From assembly GCF_001921215.1 (NCBI RefSeq), contig NZ_MSIF01000043.1, forward strand, positions 1 through 41,689: DNA of 41,689 bases, read 5' to 3'. The translations under genes were made by a program, and so were the position numbers. The notes beneath the pieces are model-generated. The model was not told the DNA's origin and did not search any database. It was given only the letters and a program-made list of their open reading frames with translations. The DNA is from Actinophytocola xinjiangensis (lineage in GTDB: Bacteria; Actinomycetota; Actinomycetes; Mycobacteriales; Pseudonocardiaceae). Shown here one piece after another: positions 23,099-30,229 of the stretch; the first letter of the stretch is position 1, and each line of letters begins with the position of its first letter.

Positions 23099-23527
23099 CT
23101 ATCCCTCCTGAGATTCCGGGGCACGCTCCACGTCCGACCCCTGGGACGCGGCGTTCTCCCGACGAAACGACTCGTACACGTCGAGCAGGACCTGTTTCTG
23201 CCGTTCGGTCAGCACCTCGTCGGCGCGGATGGCGTCGACGAGCGGGCCGCCCTCGACGACGTCGAGGATGCCGGCCTGCACGTACAGCGCCTCTGCCGAG
23301 ATCCGCAGGCCCTTGGCGATCTGCTGGAGGATCTCGGCGGAGGGCCGGCGCAGGCCCCGTTCGATCTGGCTGAGGTAGGGGTTGGACACCCCGGCGAGTT
23401 TGGACAGTTGCCGCAGGGAGATCTTGGCCGATGCCCGCTGCTGCTTGATGTACTCGCCGATGTCCCGCCCGAGGTCGGCGACCTTGCCGGTGACCTGGTC
23501 GATTCCCGACTCCCCGGTCGATCCCAT
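23099..23527 (-). CDS. Xre-family helix-turn-helix regulator (Rv0474-like)
   Basis: A 142-residue protein. The HTH (about 30-85) reads YIKQQRASAKISLRQLSKLA, GVSNPYLSQIERGLRRPSAE and ILQQIAKGLRISAEALY. The tail (DEVLTERQKQVLLDVYESFRRE) is helical. The ATG at 23525-23527 is chosen because GGAGGAGG lies seven bases before it. It lies directly upstream of the hbhA-like gene, as in mycobacteria. The promoter carries a palindrome over its -35 box, suggesting autorepression. Confidence 0.9.
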   Translation of the reverse strand: MGSTGESGIDQVTGKVADLGRDIGEYIKQQRASAKISLRQLSKLAGVSNPYLSQIERGLRRPSAEILQQIAKGLRISAEALYVQAGILDVVEGGPLVDAIRADEVLTERQKQVLLDVYESFRRENAASQGSDVERAPESQEG

Positions 23528-23556
23528 CGTGGCGCCTCCTCCTGCTCTCACCCACG

Positions 23557-23598
23557 ACCGTACGCCGGGATGCTAGCAACTGCAAGCACAGTGCTTGC
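23557..23598 (-). promoter_or_regulatory. Promoter and operator of the Xre-hbhA operon
   Basis: On the minus strand, -35 TTGCAG (23580-23585) and -10 TACGGT (23557-23562) are 17 bp apart. The palindrome GCAAGCA-CAG-TGCTTGC (23582-23598) overlaps the -35. A repressor bound there would block RNA polymerase. The Xre product is the natural candidate. Confidence 0.6.
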
Positions 23599-23610
23599 GC
23601 AGGTCACGTG

Positions 23611-23708
23611 GGCACGGTCACAGCGGCACGGTCACAGCGGCACGATCACAGCGGCACGATCACAGCGGCACGATCACAGCGGCACGATCACAGCGGCACG
23701 ATCACCGG
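23611..23708 (+). repeat. Tandem array of seven 14-bp units (GGCACGATCACAGC)
   Basis: Six full units (23611, 23625, 23639, 23653, 23667, 23681) and one decayed unit (23695) follow without gaps. The first two units have G in place of A at position 7; the next four are identical. The array lies between the kinase stop and the Xre-hbhA promoter. Fourteen is not a multiple of three, so it is not a coding repeat. Confidence 0.9.
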
Positions 23709-23720
23709 GAGCAGGCACTG

Positions 23721-23762
23721 TCACCTGGGGAGCAAGCTCCGTCACCTGGGGAGCAAGCTCCG
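23721..23762 (-). repeat. 21-bp tandem duplication containing a stop codon
   Basis: Two identical 21-bp units lie at 23721-23741 and 23742-23762. On the minus strand each reads R-S-L-L-P-R-stop. The unit nearer the gene supplies the actual C-terminus of the kinase; the other repeats it, in frame, directly after the stop. Confidence 0.85.
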
Positions 23763-24377
23763 TACCCACCGTGCGACGACGTCTGCGGTGGCGGCGACCG
23801 GCGCCTGGGTGGTGTCCAGCAGGCGCATCGGCGGGCTGGTCCGCTCGGCCGTGGCGCGCACCCAGTCGTTGAACCCCAGCATCTCCTCGATGCGCCCGTC
23901 GTCCCAGCCGCGCCAGGCTGGCCGGTCGCGCAGCCGCGCGCGCAGCACCTCGGGGGCACACGTCAGCGCCAGGTAGTGGATGTCGGAGAACAGCACGCGC
24001 TCGGGCCAGGTCTCGAACTGCGGCGGCGCGACCGTCCCGCACAGCACGACCGGGCGGCCGTTCTGCGCCACGCTGGCCGCCAGCCGCAGCCAGGTCCGGC
24101 GGAAGGCGGCCGAGTCGCCGGACGGGTCACGCAGCGCGCCGACCCACAGCAGGTCCTGTTCCACCACGACACACCGGTCGCGCAGCCGGTCGACGAGCAG
24201 GCGGCCCACGGTGGTCTTGCCGGTCCCGCTGGGACCGGTCAACGCGAACAGCGGCAGGCGCCGGAACGGTTCCCGGTGTCCACAGGACACACAGGCCAGT
24301 ACCGTTCCGGCGCCGTCGGCCAACACCCGAGGTTCGTCGGTCCACACCCCGCAGCCGGCACAGATCATCGGATTCAT
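23742..24377 (-). CDS. AAA-type ATPase / nucleoside-kinase-like protein with N-terminal zinc ribbon
   Basis: A 211-residue P-loop protein. An N-terminal zinc ribbon has Cys pairs in ICAGCGVW and ACVSCGHRE (residues 5-33). Walker A is ALTGPSGTGKTTVGRLL (about 46-62). VVVEQDLLWVGAL holds an acidic substrate or Mg2+ site, and the lid is ARLRDRPAWRGWDDGRIEEM. The layout resembles small gluconate/nucleotide-type kinases. The substrate is unknown. The ATG at 24377 (or a second one three codons on) starts the ribbon. It ends inside the 21-bp duplication, and lies 22 bp after the zf-TFIIB gene. Confidence 0.8.
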   Translation of the reverse strand: MNPMICAGCGVWTDEPRVLADGAGTVLACVSCGHREPFRRLPLFALTGPSGTGKTTVGRLLVDRLRDRCVVVEQDLLWVGALRDPSGDSAAFRRTWLRLAASVAQNGRPVVLCGTVAPPQFETWPERVLFSDIHYLALTCAPEVLRARLRDRPAWRGWDDGRIEEMLGFNDWVRATAERTSPPMRLLDTTQAPVAATADVVARWVRSLLPR

Positions 24378-24399
24378 CGGTGCGGCACGGAGTTCCTGA

Positions 24400-24747
24400 T
24401 CAGTCGAACAACTGCTCCAGGAAGCTCTTGCGCCGACGGTGGCCACCGTGGTGACCACCATGGCCACCGTGACCGCCGTAGCCGCGCGGCGAGTCCGAGT
24501 AGCCGTAACCCTTGGGAGAGTCCCGGTAGTACCCACCGCCGGGCGGCGGCGGAGGCGGCGGGGCGCCGCCGGGTCCCGGCTGGTACGGCGGCGGCGCGGA
24601 CTGGGCCGAGTACTGGCGCTCGGCGTTGAGAATCGACTCCAGCTCCCCCCGGTCCAGGAAGATCCCGCGACAGCCGTCGCACTGGTCGATGTGGATGCCT
24701 TGGCGGTCCACGGTGCGCAATGAGTTCTGGCACTTCGGGCAAATCAC
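24400..24747 (-). CDS. Zf-TFIIB domain protein with low-complexity Pro/Gly/His tail
   Basis: A 115-residue protein. The N-terminal zinc ribbon is ICPKCQNSLRTVDRQGIHID then QCDGCRGIFLDRGELE, with four Cys in CxxC pairs. It is followed by a flexible tail of Pro, Gly, Tyr and His (GGHGGHGGHHGGHRRR) that may also bind metal. The tail ends in RRRKSFLEQLFD, a conserved terminal helix. The GTG at 24745-24747 is preferred since family members start right at the first CPxC; an upstream GTG at 24801 is possible. It may be leaderless. Function unknown. Confidence 0.85.
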   Translation of the reverse strand: MICPKCQNSLRTVDRQGIHIDQCDGCRGIFLDRGELESILNAERQYSAQSAPPPYQPGPGGAPPPPPPPGGGYYRDSPKGYGYSDSPRGYGGHGGHGGHHGGHRRRKSFLEQLFD

Positions 24748-24754
24748 ACTCGTA

Positions 24755-24760
24755 ACAGTA
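24755..24760 (-). promoter_or_regulatory. Candidate -10 box (TACTGT) of the zf-TFIIB gene
   Basis: On the minus strand TACTGT ends seven bases before the GTG at 24747. No ribosome site is seen. Confidence 0.4.
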
Positions 24761-24801
24761 CGCAGATCGGTGTGTTCGGGGCCACCAGGGTTTGCCGCCA
24801 C

Positions 24802-27135
24802 CTACTCGGTCCGCAGCGACGTCAACCGGGTGGCGCTGCGCAGGAACGGCAGCGTCAACGCGCTCACGGCCACCGCGAGCAGCACCGATCCGGCCGACAG
24901 CACGCCGACCCCGAGCCAGTCCACCGCCAGCGACACGTTCATGCTGCGCACGACCAGCCAGGCCAACCCGACGCCGGTCACCACGGCGACCACCACGCCG
25001 AGCAGGATCGGCAACACCACCTGCCACAGCAGCGACCGACCCAGCACGGCCTTGGGCACCCCGCTGGCCACCAGCACGGCCAGCGGCCGGCGGCGCTCCC
25101 GGATGTGCTCCAGCGCGAGCACCAGCAGGCTCACCCCGGCCACCAGCAACGTGAACACCGCGCCACCGTAGAGCCCGCTGCTCACGGTGGTGAACGCCTG
25201 CCGGGCGCTGCCAGCGCTGACGTCGCCGAGCACGTACGTGTAGATCCGCCACTCGTGGGCGGCCACCGCGTTGCGGATCCGTTCGACGTCGTCGCCGGTC
25301 AGCTCGCCGCTGTCGACGTGGACCATCGTGCGGACGTCGGGCAACACCACCCCACCGAGCGCGCCGGGGGTGACGATCAGCGTGCCGCCGACGCGCAGGT
25401 TCGGGCTCTCCGGCAGGTTCCTGGCCTTCGGCACGGTCCAGGTGCCGGTGACCTCGTACTCGTCGCCGACGGGACCGACGGCGACGTCGGCGCCCTCGAC
25501 CGGGTCGACGTAGTCGCGGAACTCGAGGCTGGTTCCCGGCGCGGGCGGGGCCTCGTACCCGGCACGGGCGAACACGTCGCCGTCGGTGCACTCGGTCGCC
25601 CCGGCGAGGGCGCGCACGGCGTCGCAGTCCATGACGCTCAGGTAGGTCTGGGTCAGGTCGGGCCGGTCCTCGCGGCCGGCGACGAAGGCGGTCTCGTCGC
25701 TCACCGCGTAGGCGCCACGTACCGACGGCAGCGCCGACAGATCCTCGACGACCGGCTCGATCAGGCTCTCGTCGGAGACCAGGACCTCGATCGAGGGCTT
25801 CCCCGAGCTGATGCCCCGGTCCCCGAGGGACGTCTCGGCGGTCATCAGGATCGTCTGCAACGCGATCGCCCCGGCCAGCACGACCGCCACCCCGCCGACC
25901 ACCCTGGCCGCCGTGCCGCTGTCCAGTTGCAGCCGCCGGATCGCCAGCTGCCACGACGACGGGCCACCGCTCAGCCGCCGCACGACCCGCTCCACCAGCC
26001 ACGGCAGCAGCACCGGCACGCCGACCAGCAGCAGCGCGGTACCCACCACCAGCAGGGCGATCCACAGGTCCGAGCCCCGGCCGGCCGACCCGCTGTACAG
26101 CAGCGCCGCCACCCCGGCCGTGACCAGCGCCAGCCGCCACCAGCCCCGGCGGCGCACCGGTCGCGCGTACCGCACCACCCCGAGCGGCTCGATGATCGTG
26201 CGGCGCATGGCGAACTGCGCGGTGGCCACCGCCAGGCCCGGCACGGCCAGCACGATCAGCACGGCCAGCACCGGGTCCGGCACCACGTCCTCGCGGTAGA
26301 CCCGCCGGCCGGACAGCTCGATGTCCTCGGCGAACAGCCGCACGAACAGGAACAGCCCGGCGCCGAGGACCAGCCCGGCCAGAGCGCTGACCACCGCCTC
26401 CGCCGCCGAGATCCGGCGCACCTGCCGCGCACCGGCGCCGACCAGCCGCAGCGCCGAGAGCCGCCGGTCCCGCTCCGCGCCGGCGACCCTGGCCGAGGTG
26501 CTGACGAAGATGAACACCGGCAGCAGCAGCACGACCACGCCGACCGTCAGCACGACCAACATCTCCGGCGGCAGCGGCTCGTCGCGCACCGTGGGGTCGA
26601 ACCCGTAGGTCGGCACCGCGCCGTCGGACCCGACGAACGACGCGTCGGCGCCGACGTAGGTGATCAGGTCGCCCGGCTCCGGAACGGCCGAGTCGGGGAG
26701 CGTGCCGATGACCTCGGCGGACAGTCTCGGGGTGAGCAGTTCGCCCTCCGGTGAGGAGAGCAGGTCGGCCAGCGCGGGGGAGACCACCTGCTCGCCGGGT
26801 GCCGGTACCCGGTCCAGACCCGGTGGTACCGGGGCGTTCTCGCCGGCGGCGTGGACGTAGAAGCGCTCCACCCGGTCGCCGTGGAACACGGTGGGATCCA
26901 GCGACCAGTAGAGCGGGTCGACGCCGTCGACCGGGACGTCCGAGTTGGCCGCGAACGAGGTGGTCGCGTCGCGGACCTGGTGCTGGTGGGCGATGTTGCC
27001 GACCGAGGCGCCGACCAGCAGCACGGCCACGCCGATGGCGATGCCGACGGCGCTGAGCAGGAACCGGGTCAGCGAGCTGCGGCCGCTGACCGCGAGCCGC
27101 AGTCCGAGGGCGAGGTCGCCCGCCCAGCGCCTCAT
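24802..27135 (-). CDS. FtsX-like ABC transporter permease
   Basis: A 777-residue permease of the MacB/FtsX (type VII ABC) class. A membrane helix at about 20-45 (FLLSAVGIAIGVAVLLVGAS) is followed by an extracytoplasmic region to about 195. There are three helices at about 200-330, four more in the middle, a second extracytoplasmic region with two Cys (MDCDAVRALAGATECTDGD), and three C-terminal helices (SLLWQVVLPILLGVVVAVVTG onward). The duplicated FtsX layout makes a full transporter with one polypeptide. The ATG overlaps the ATPase stop (ATGA). It probably exports or extracts a lipophilic or peptide substrate under PadR control. Confidence 0.92.
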   Translation of the reverse strand: MRRWAGDLALGLRLAVSGRSSLTRFLLSAVGIAIGVAVLLVGASVGNIAHQHQVRDATTSFAANSDVPVDGVDPLYWSLDPTVFHGDRVERFYVHAAGENAPVPPGLDRVPAPGEQVVSPALADLLSSPEGELLTPRLSAEVIGTLPDSAVPEPGDLITYVGADASFVGSDGAVPTYGFDPTVRDEPLPPEMLVVLTVGVVVLLLPVFIFVSTSARVAGAERDRRLSALRLVGAGARQVRRISAAEAVVSALAGLVLGAGLFLFVRLFAEDIELSGRRVYREDVVPDPVLAVLIVLAVPGLAVATAQFAMRRTIIEPLGVVRYARPVRRRGWWRLALVTAGVAALLYSGSAGRGSDLWIALLVVGTALLLVGVPVLLPWLVERVVRRLSGGPSSWQLAIRRLQLDSGTAARVVGGVAVVLAGAIALQTILMTAETSLGDRGISSGKPSIEVLVSDESLIEPVVEDLSALPSVRGAYAVSDETAFVAGREDRPDLTQTYLSVMDCDAVRALAGATECTDGDVFARAGYEAPPAPGTSLEFRDYVDPVEGADVAVGPVGDEYEVTGTWTVPKARNLPESPNLRVGGTLIVTPGALGGVVLPDVRTMVHVDSGELTGDDVERIRNAVAAHEWRIYTYVLGDVSAGSARQAFTTVSSGLYGGAVFTLLVAGVSLLVLALEHIRERRRPLAVLVASGVPKAVLGRSLLWQVVLPILLGVVVAVVTGVGLAWLVVRSMNVSLAVDWLGVGVLSAGSVLLAVAVSALTLPFLRSATRLTSLRTE

Positions 27136-27821
27136 GCGAACTCCACCGCCTTGGTGCGCCCGTCGCGGACGACGACCTCGCGGTCGGCGTAGGCGGCGAC
27201 CCTCGGCTCGTGGGTGACCAGCACGACCGCCGCGCCGGTCTCCCGGGCGGTGTCGGTCAGCAGGCGCATCACGTGCTCGCCGGCCAGCGAGTCCAGCGCG
27301 CCGGTGGGCTCGTCGGCGAAGACCGCCTTCGGGCTGGTGACCAGCGCGCGGGACACCGCGACCCGCTGACCCTGGCCGCCGGAGACCTCGCCGGGGCGTT
27401 TGCCGGCGATGTCGCCGACCTCCAGCCTGGCCAGCCACTCGGTGGCTCGCGCTTCGGCGTCGCGACGGCGGCCGCCGCCAAGGCGCAGTGGCAGGGCGAC
27501 GTTCTCCAGGCAGGTCAGCTCGGGGACGAGCTGGCCGAACTGGAAGACGAACCCGAAGTCGGTGCGCCGCAGGGCGCTGCGGCGCGTGTCGGACAGCTGG
27601 GCGAGGCCCTGACCGGCGTAGGAGACCATGCCGGCGTCCGGGGCGATGATGCCGGCCAGGCAGTGCAGCAGGGTCGACTTGCCGGACCCGGACGGGCCCA
27701 TCACGGCGACGATCTCGCCGGGGGCGACGGTCATCGAGGCCTGGGTCAGGGCCTTGGTCGGCCCGAAGGACTTGGCGATCGAGTCGGCGACGAGCAGCGG
27801 CGGGGTGGCTGGCTTGGTCAC
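27132..27821 (-). CDS. ABC transporter ATP-binding protein (MacB/LolD type)
   Basis: A 229-residue ATPase. Walker A is VMGPSGSGKSTLLHCLAG (about 42-59), the Q-loop is in FGFVFQFGQLVPELT, the signature is GEVSGGQGQRVAVSRAL, Walker B is AVFADEPTGALD and the switch His is in LVTHEPR. The signature SGGQGQR differs from the usual SGGQ(Q/K)QR. It energises the FtsX-like permease encoded next, whose start overlaps its stop. The GTG start overlaps the padR stop as GTGA; a GTG/TTG further upstream would lie inside padR. Confidence 0.95.
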   Translation of the reverse strand: MTKPATPPLLVADSIAKSFGPTKALTQASMTVAPGEIVAVMGPSGSGKSTLLHCLAGIIAPDAGMVSYAGQGLAQLSDTRRSALRRTDFGFVFQFGQLVPELTCLENVALPLRLGGGRRRDAEARATEWLARLEVGDIAGKRPGEVSGGQGQRVAVSRALVTSPKAVFADEPTGALDSLAGEHVMRLLTDTARETGAAVVLVTHEPRVAAYADREVVVRDGRTKAVEFA

Positions 27822-28342
27822 GGGCGCACCTGCTTGCCGAGGTCGGCCAGGCGGGCGGTGGTCAGCTCCAGCCAGCGCAGGTCGGCCTCCAGGTGGAACA
27901 GCGCGTGGTCGCAGATGAGCTGGTCGGTCAGGTCGCCCCGGGACTTGCGGGTGACCAGTTCGCGCATCATCGCGAGGTGGGCGGCGCGCTGGGTGTCGAG
28001 CAGGTCCTCGGCGTCGCGGCCGGAGCGCAGCGCGATGACGACCTTGGTGTAGAGGGTGCTCTGCAGGTAGGGCTCGGGCTTCTCCGGTGTGGTCAGCCAG
28101 CGCTCGACGTCGGTGACGCCCTCGTCGGTGACCGCGTAGCGCTTGCGGTCCGGGCCGCCGCCCTGCTCGACACCGTCCTCGATGATCAGGCCGTTGCGCA
28201 GCAGGCGGGAGAGCGTGGCGTAGACCTGCCCATAGTGCAGCGGGCGGTCGTGGCCGAAGTGCTCGTCGTAGGCGCGTTTGAGTTCGTACCCGTGGCGTGG
28301 GCCCTGTTCCAGGATCCCCAGCAGGGTGTGACCGACTGACAT
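27818..28342 (-). CDS. PadR-family transcriptional regulator
   Basis: A 174-residue repressor. The N-terminal winged helix is TLLGILEQGPRHGYELKRAYDE (about 6-27), followed by LHYGQVYATLSRLLRNGLI and the wing KRYAVTDEG. The C-terminal helices (about 95-170) mediate dimerisation (Vir_act_alpha_C-like). It heads an operon with an ABC exporter, a common PadR arrangement for drug-responsive efflux (compare LmrR). A 14-bp perfect palindrome lies just upstream of the ATG at 28340-28342. Confidence 0.93.
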   Translation of the reverse strand: MSVGHTLLGILEQGPRHGYELKRAYDEHFGHDRPLHYGQVYATLSRLLRNGLIIEDGVEQGGGPDRKRYAVTDEGVTDVERWLTTPEKPEPYLQSTLYTKVVIALRSGRDAEDLLDTQRAAHLAMMRELVTRKSRGDLTDQLICDHALFHLEADLRWLELTTARLADLGKQVRP

Positions 28343-28350
28343 GCCGGCAG

Positions 28351-28356
28351 AGACTA
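28351..28356 (-). promoter_or_regulatory. Candidate -10 box (TAGTCT) of the padR operon
   Basis: On the minus strand TAGTCT ends eight bases before the padR ATG, directly downstream of the operator palindrome. An alternative -10 (TATACA) lies inside the operator. Confidence 0.4.
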
Positions 28357-28391
28357 CACAGGGTGTATAGCTGAGGTCTATACACCCTGTG
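28357..28391. promoter_or_regulatory. PadR operator: perfect 14-bp inverted repeat
   Basis: CACAGGGTGTATAG (28357-28370) and CTATACACCCTGTG (28378-28391) are exact reverse complements around a 7-bp spacer. The site covers the padR promoter and lies about 70 bp from the divergent CGNR gene. Autoregulation by PadR is inferred from position. Confidence 0.75.
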
Positions 28392-28446
28392 AAGAGCCTG
28401 CTGACCTGCTGATCCATCAACGACGACCCGAGGATGGAGATCCGCC

Positions 28447-28452
28447 TACAGT
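28447..28452 (+). promoter_or_regulatory. Candidate -10 box (TACAGT) of the CGNR gene
   Basis: TACAGT ends seven bases before the GTG at 28460. It is the reason to prefer that GTG over the one at 28451, which overlaps the box. Confidence 0.4.
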
Positions 28453-28459
28453 GGAGATC

Positions 28460-28933
28460 GTGACCGAGGACGTGACCTTGGTGCTGGACTTCCTGAACAC
28501 CGTCGACCTGGCGCGGGGCACCGACCTGCTGGACGACCCCGTGGCCTGGAACGACTGGCTGGCCAGGCGGGGACTGACACCCGGCGCGGAGCACCCGCGC
28601 GAGATCCGCGCGACCCTGCGCGCCGCCGCCGGCGACCCCACCGCCGGGGTGGCGCCGGTCAGCGCCCCGGTCACCGTCGCGGTCATCGACGGCCGGCCCC
28701 GGGTCGTGGCCGCCGACGTCGCCGGCGCGGTCCTCGCCTCGGCCAGCCGGCTGGTCGTGCTCGGCCGGTGGGACCGGCTGAAGATCTGTCCGGCGCGGGA
28801 CTGCCGGTGGGCGTTCTACGACCGCTCCCGCAACCACTCCCGCACCTGGTGCTCGATGCGGGTCTGCGGCAACCGCGAGAAGGCCCGAGGCTGGCGGGAA
28901 CGCGCCCGCACCGCCGCGACGCTCAGAGGATGA
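28460..28933 (+). CDS. CGNR zinc-finger / ABATE domain protein
   Basis: A 157-residue protein (160 if begun at GTG 28451). The N-terminal ABATE-like domain begins LVLDFLNTVDLARG, a stress-induced actinobacterial domain. The C-terminal CGNR motif, residues about 110-145, reads CPARDCRWAFYDRSRNHSRT then WCSMRVCGNREKARGWRER, with four Cys that should bind zinc. These proteins are thought to be transcription regulators, but few are characterised. It is divergent from padR and may share its operator region. Its 3' end overlaps the convergent DUF445 gene by 11 bp. Confidence 0.88.
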   Translation: MTEDVTLVLDFLNTVDLARGTDLLDDPVAWNDWLARRGLTPGAEHPREIRATLRAAAGDPTAGVAPVSAPVTVAVIDGRPRVVAADVAGAVLASASRLVVLGRWDRLKICPARDCRWAFYDRSRNHSRTWCSMRVCGNREKARGWRERARTAATLRG

Positions 28934-30206
28934 GCTGGGCCACCGAGTAGATCACCAGACCGGCCAACGCGCCAACGACCGTGCCGTTGATCCGGATGAA
29001 CTGCAGGTCCCGGCCGACCTGCAACTCGATCTTGCGGGAGGTCTCCTCGGCGTCCCAGCGGCGCACCGTGTCGGTGATCAGCGTGGTGATCTCGTCGCGG
29101 TAGTTGAGCACCACGTACGCCGCCGCGCCCTCCACCCAGCTGTCGACCTTGCCTCGCAGCGCGTCATCGTCGGTCAGCCGCCGGCCCAGGCTGGCCAGGC
29201 CCTCGCGGACCCGCCTGCGCAGCTCGCTGGACGGGTCCTCGGCGGCGTCGAGCAGCATGCCCTTGGCCGTGGCCCAGGCCGAGCCGATCAGCTTCTGCAC
29301 CTCGGGGTGGGCCAGCACCTGGTGCTTGACCTGCTCGGCGCGTTCCATCGTCGCCTGGTCGCTCTGCAGATCAGCGGCGAACTCGCCGAGGAACTTGTCG
29401 ATCGCCAGGCGCATCGGGTGGTTCGGGTCGGTCTTGACCAGCCAGGCGAACGAGAGCACCTCGCCGTAGACCTTGTCGGCCACCATCGAGTCGACGAACC
29501 TGGGCGACCAGTTCGGCGCGCGGTCGGACACCACCCGCAGCACCGTGCCGTGGTTGTCCTTGACCCAGTCGTAGGCGCGGTCACACAGCAGGTCCACCAG
29601 CTTGTGGTGCGCGCCGTCGGCGAACACCCCGCCCAGCAGCTTGCCCAGCGGCGGGCCCCACGGCACCGCCACCACCCGCTTCACCACCGCCTGCTCCAGC
29701 ACGGCCTGCACGTCCTCGTCGCGCAGCACGGTGACCGCGCCCCGCACGACCGTCGCCAGCTCGGCGGTCACCCGCTCGGCGTTGGCCGGCTCGGCCAGCC
29801 ACCCGCCCAGCCGCCGGGCGACCCCGACGCGCCGCAGCCGCTCCCGCACGACCTGCTCGGACAGGAAGTTCGAGCCGACGAACTCGCCGAGACTGTCGCC
29901 AAGGACGTCCTTGCGGGTCGGGATGATCGCCGTGTGCGGGATCCGCAGCCCCAGCGGGTGGCGGAACAGCGCGGTCACCGCGAACCAGTCGGCCAGCGCG
30001 CCGATCATGCCGGCCTCGGCCGCGGCCTTCACGTAGCCGGCCCACGCCGGCGCGCCGGCGGACTGCCAGAAGGACATGGCCAGGAACACCACGGTGGCGC
30101 CGAGCAGGAACGACAGCGCGACCAGCTTCATCCGTCGCAGGGCGTGTCGTTTCTCGGCCTCACCCGGGATCGGGGCGGTGGAGTGGGGACCCGTCAGTTG
30201 CCGCAC
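28923..30206 (-). CDS. DUF445 family membrane protein
   Basis: A 427-residue protein. Helices at about 26-48 (LVALSFLLGATVVFLAMSF) and 58-78 lead to the conserved AEAGMIGALADWFAVTALFR then HPLGLRIPHTAIIPTRKD, the DUF445 signature. A long helical region (90-400) and a C-terminal helix (VVGALAGLVIYSVAQLIL) follow. Function is not known. The GTG at 30204-30206 is 23 bp from the divergent aminotransferase start, so their promoters must overlap. Confidence 0.9.
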   Translation of the reverse strand: MRQLTGPHSTAPIPGEAEKRHALRRMKLVALSFLLGATVVFLAMSFWQSAGAPAWAGYVKAAAEAGMIGALADWFAVTALFRHPLGLRIPHTAIIPTRKDVLGDSLGEFVGSNFLSEQVVRERLRRVGVARRLGGWLAEPANAERVTAELATVVRGAVTVLRDEDVQAVLEQAVVKRVVAVPWGPPLGKLLGGVFADGAHHKLVDLLCDRAYDWVKDNHGTVLRVVSDRAPNWSPRFVDSMVADKVYGEVLSFAWLVKTDPNHPMRLAIDKFLGEFAADLQSDQATMERAEQVKHQVLAHPEVQKLIGSAWATAKGMLLDAAEDPSSELRRRVREGLASLGRRLTDDDALRGKVDSWVEGAAAYVVLNYRDEITTLITDTVRRWDAEETSRKIELQVGRDLQFIRINGTVVGALAGLVIYSVAQLIL

Positions 30207-30229
30207 ACGACCATTGTCCGTGAGACTGC

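Noticed and set aside
23611-23708. Possible CRISPR array
   Set aside because: The units are 14 bp and contiguous with no spacers, and no cas genes are present.
24374-26140. A 588-codon minus-strand open frame
   Set aside because: It is a shifted frame of the FtsX-like permease, zf-TFIIB and kinase genes, with the same Arg/Gly-rich composition. The real genes have clear motifs.
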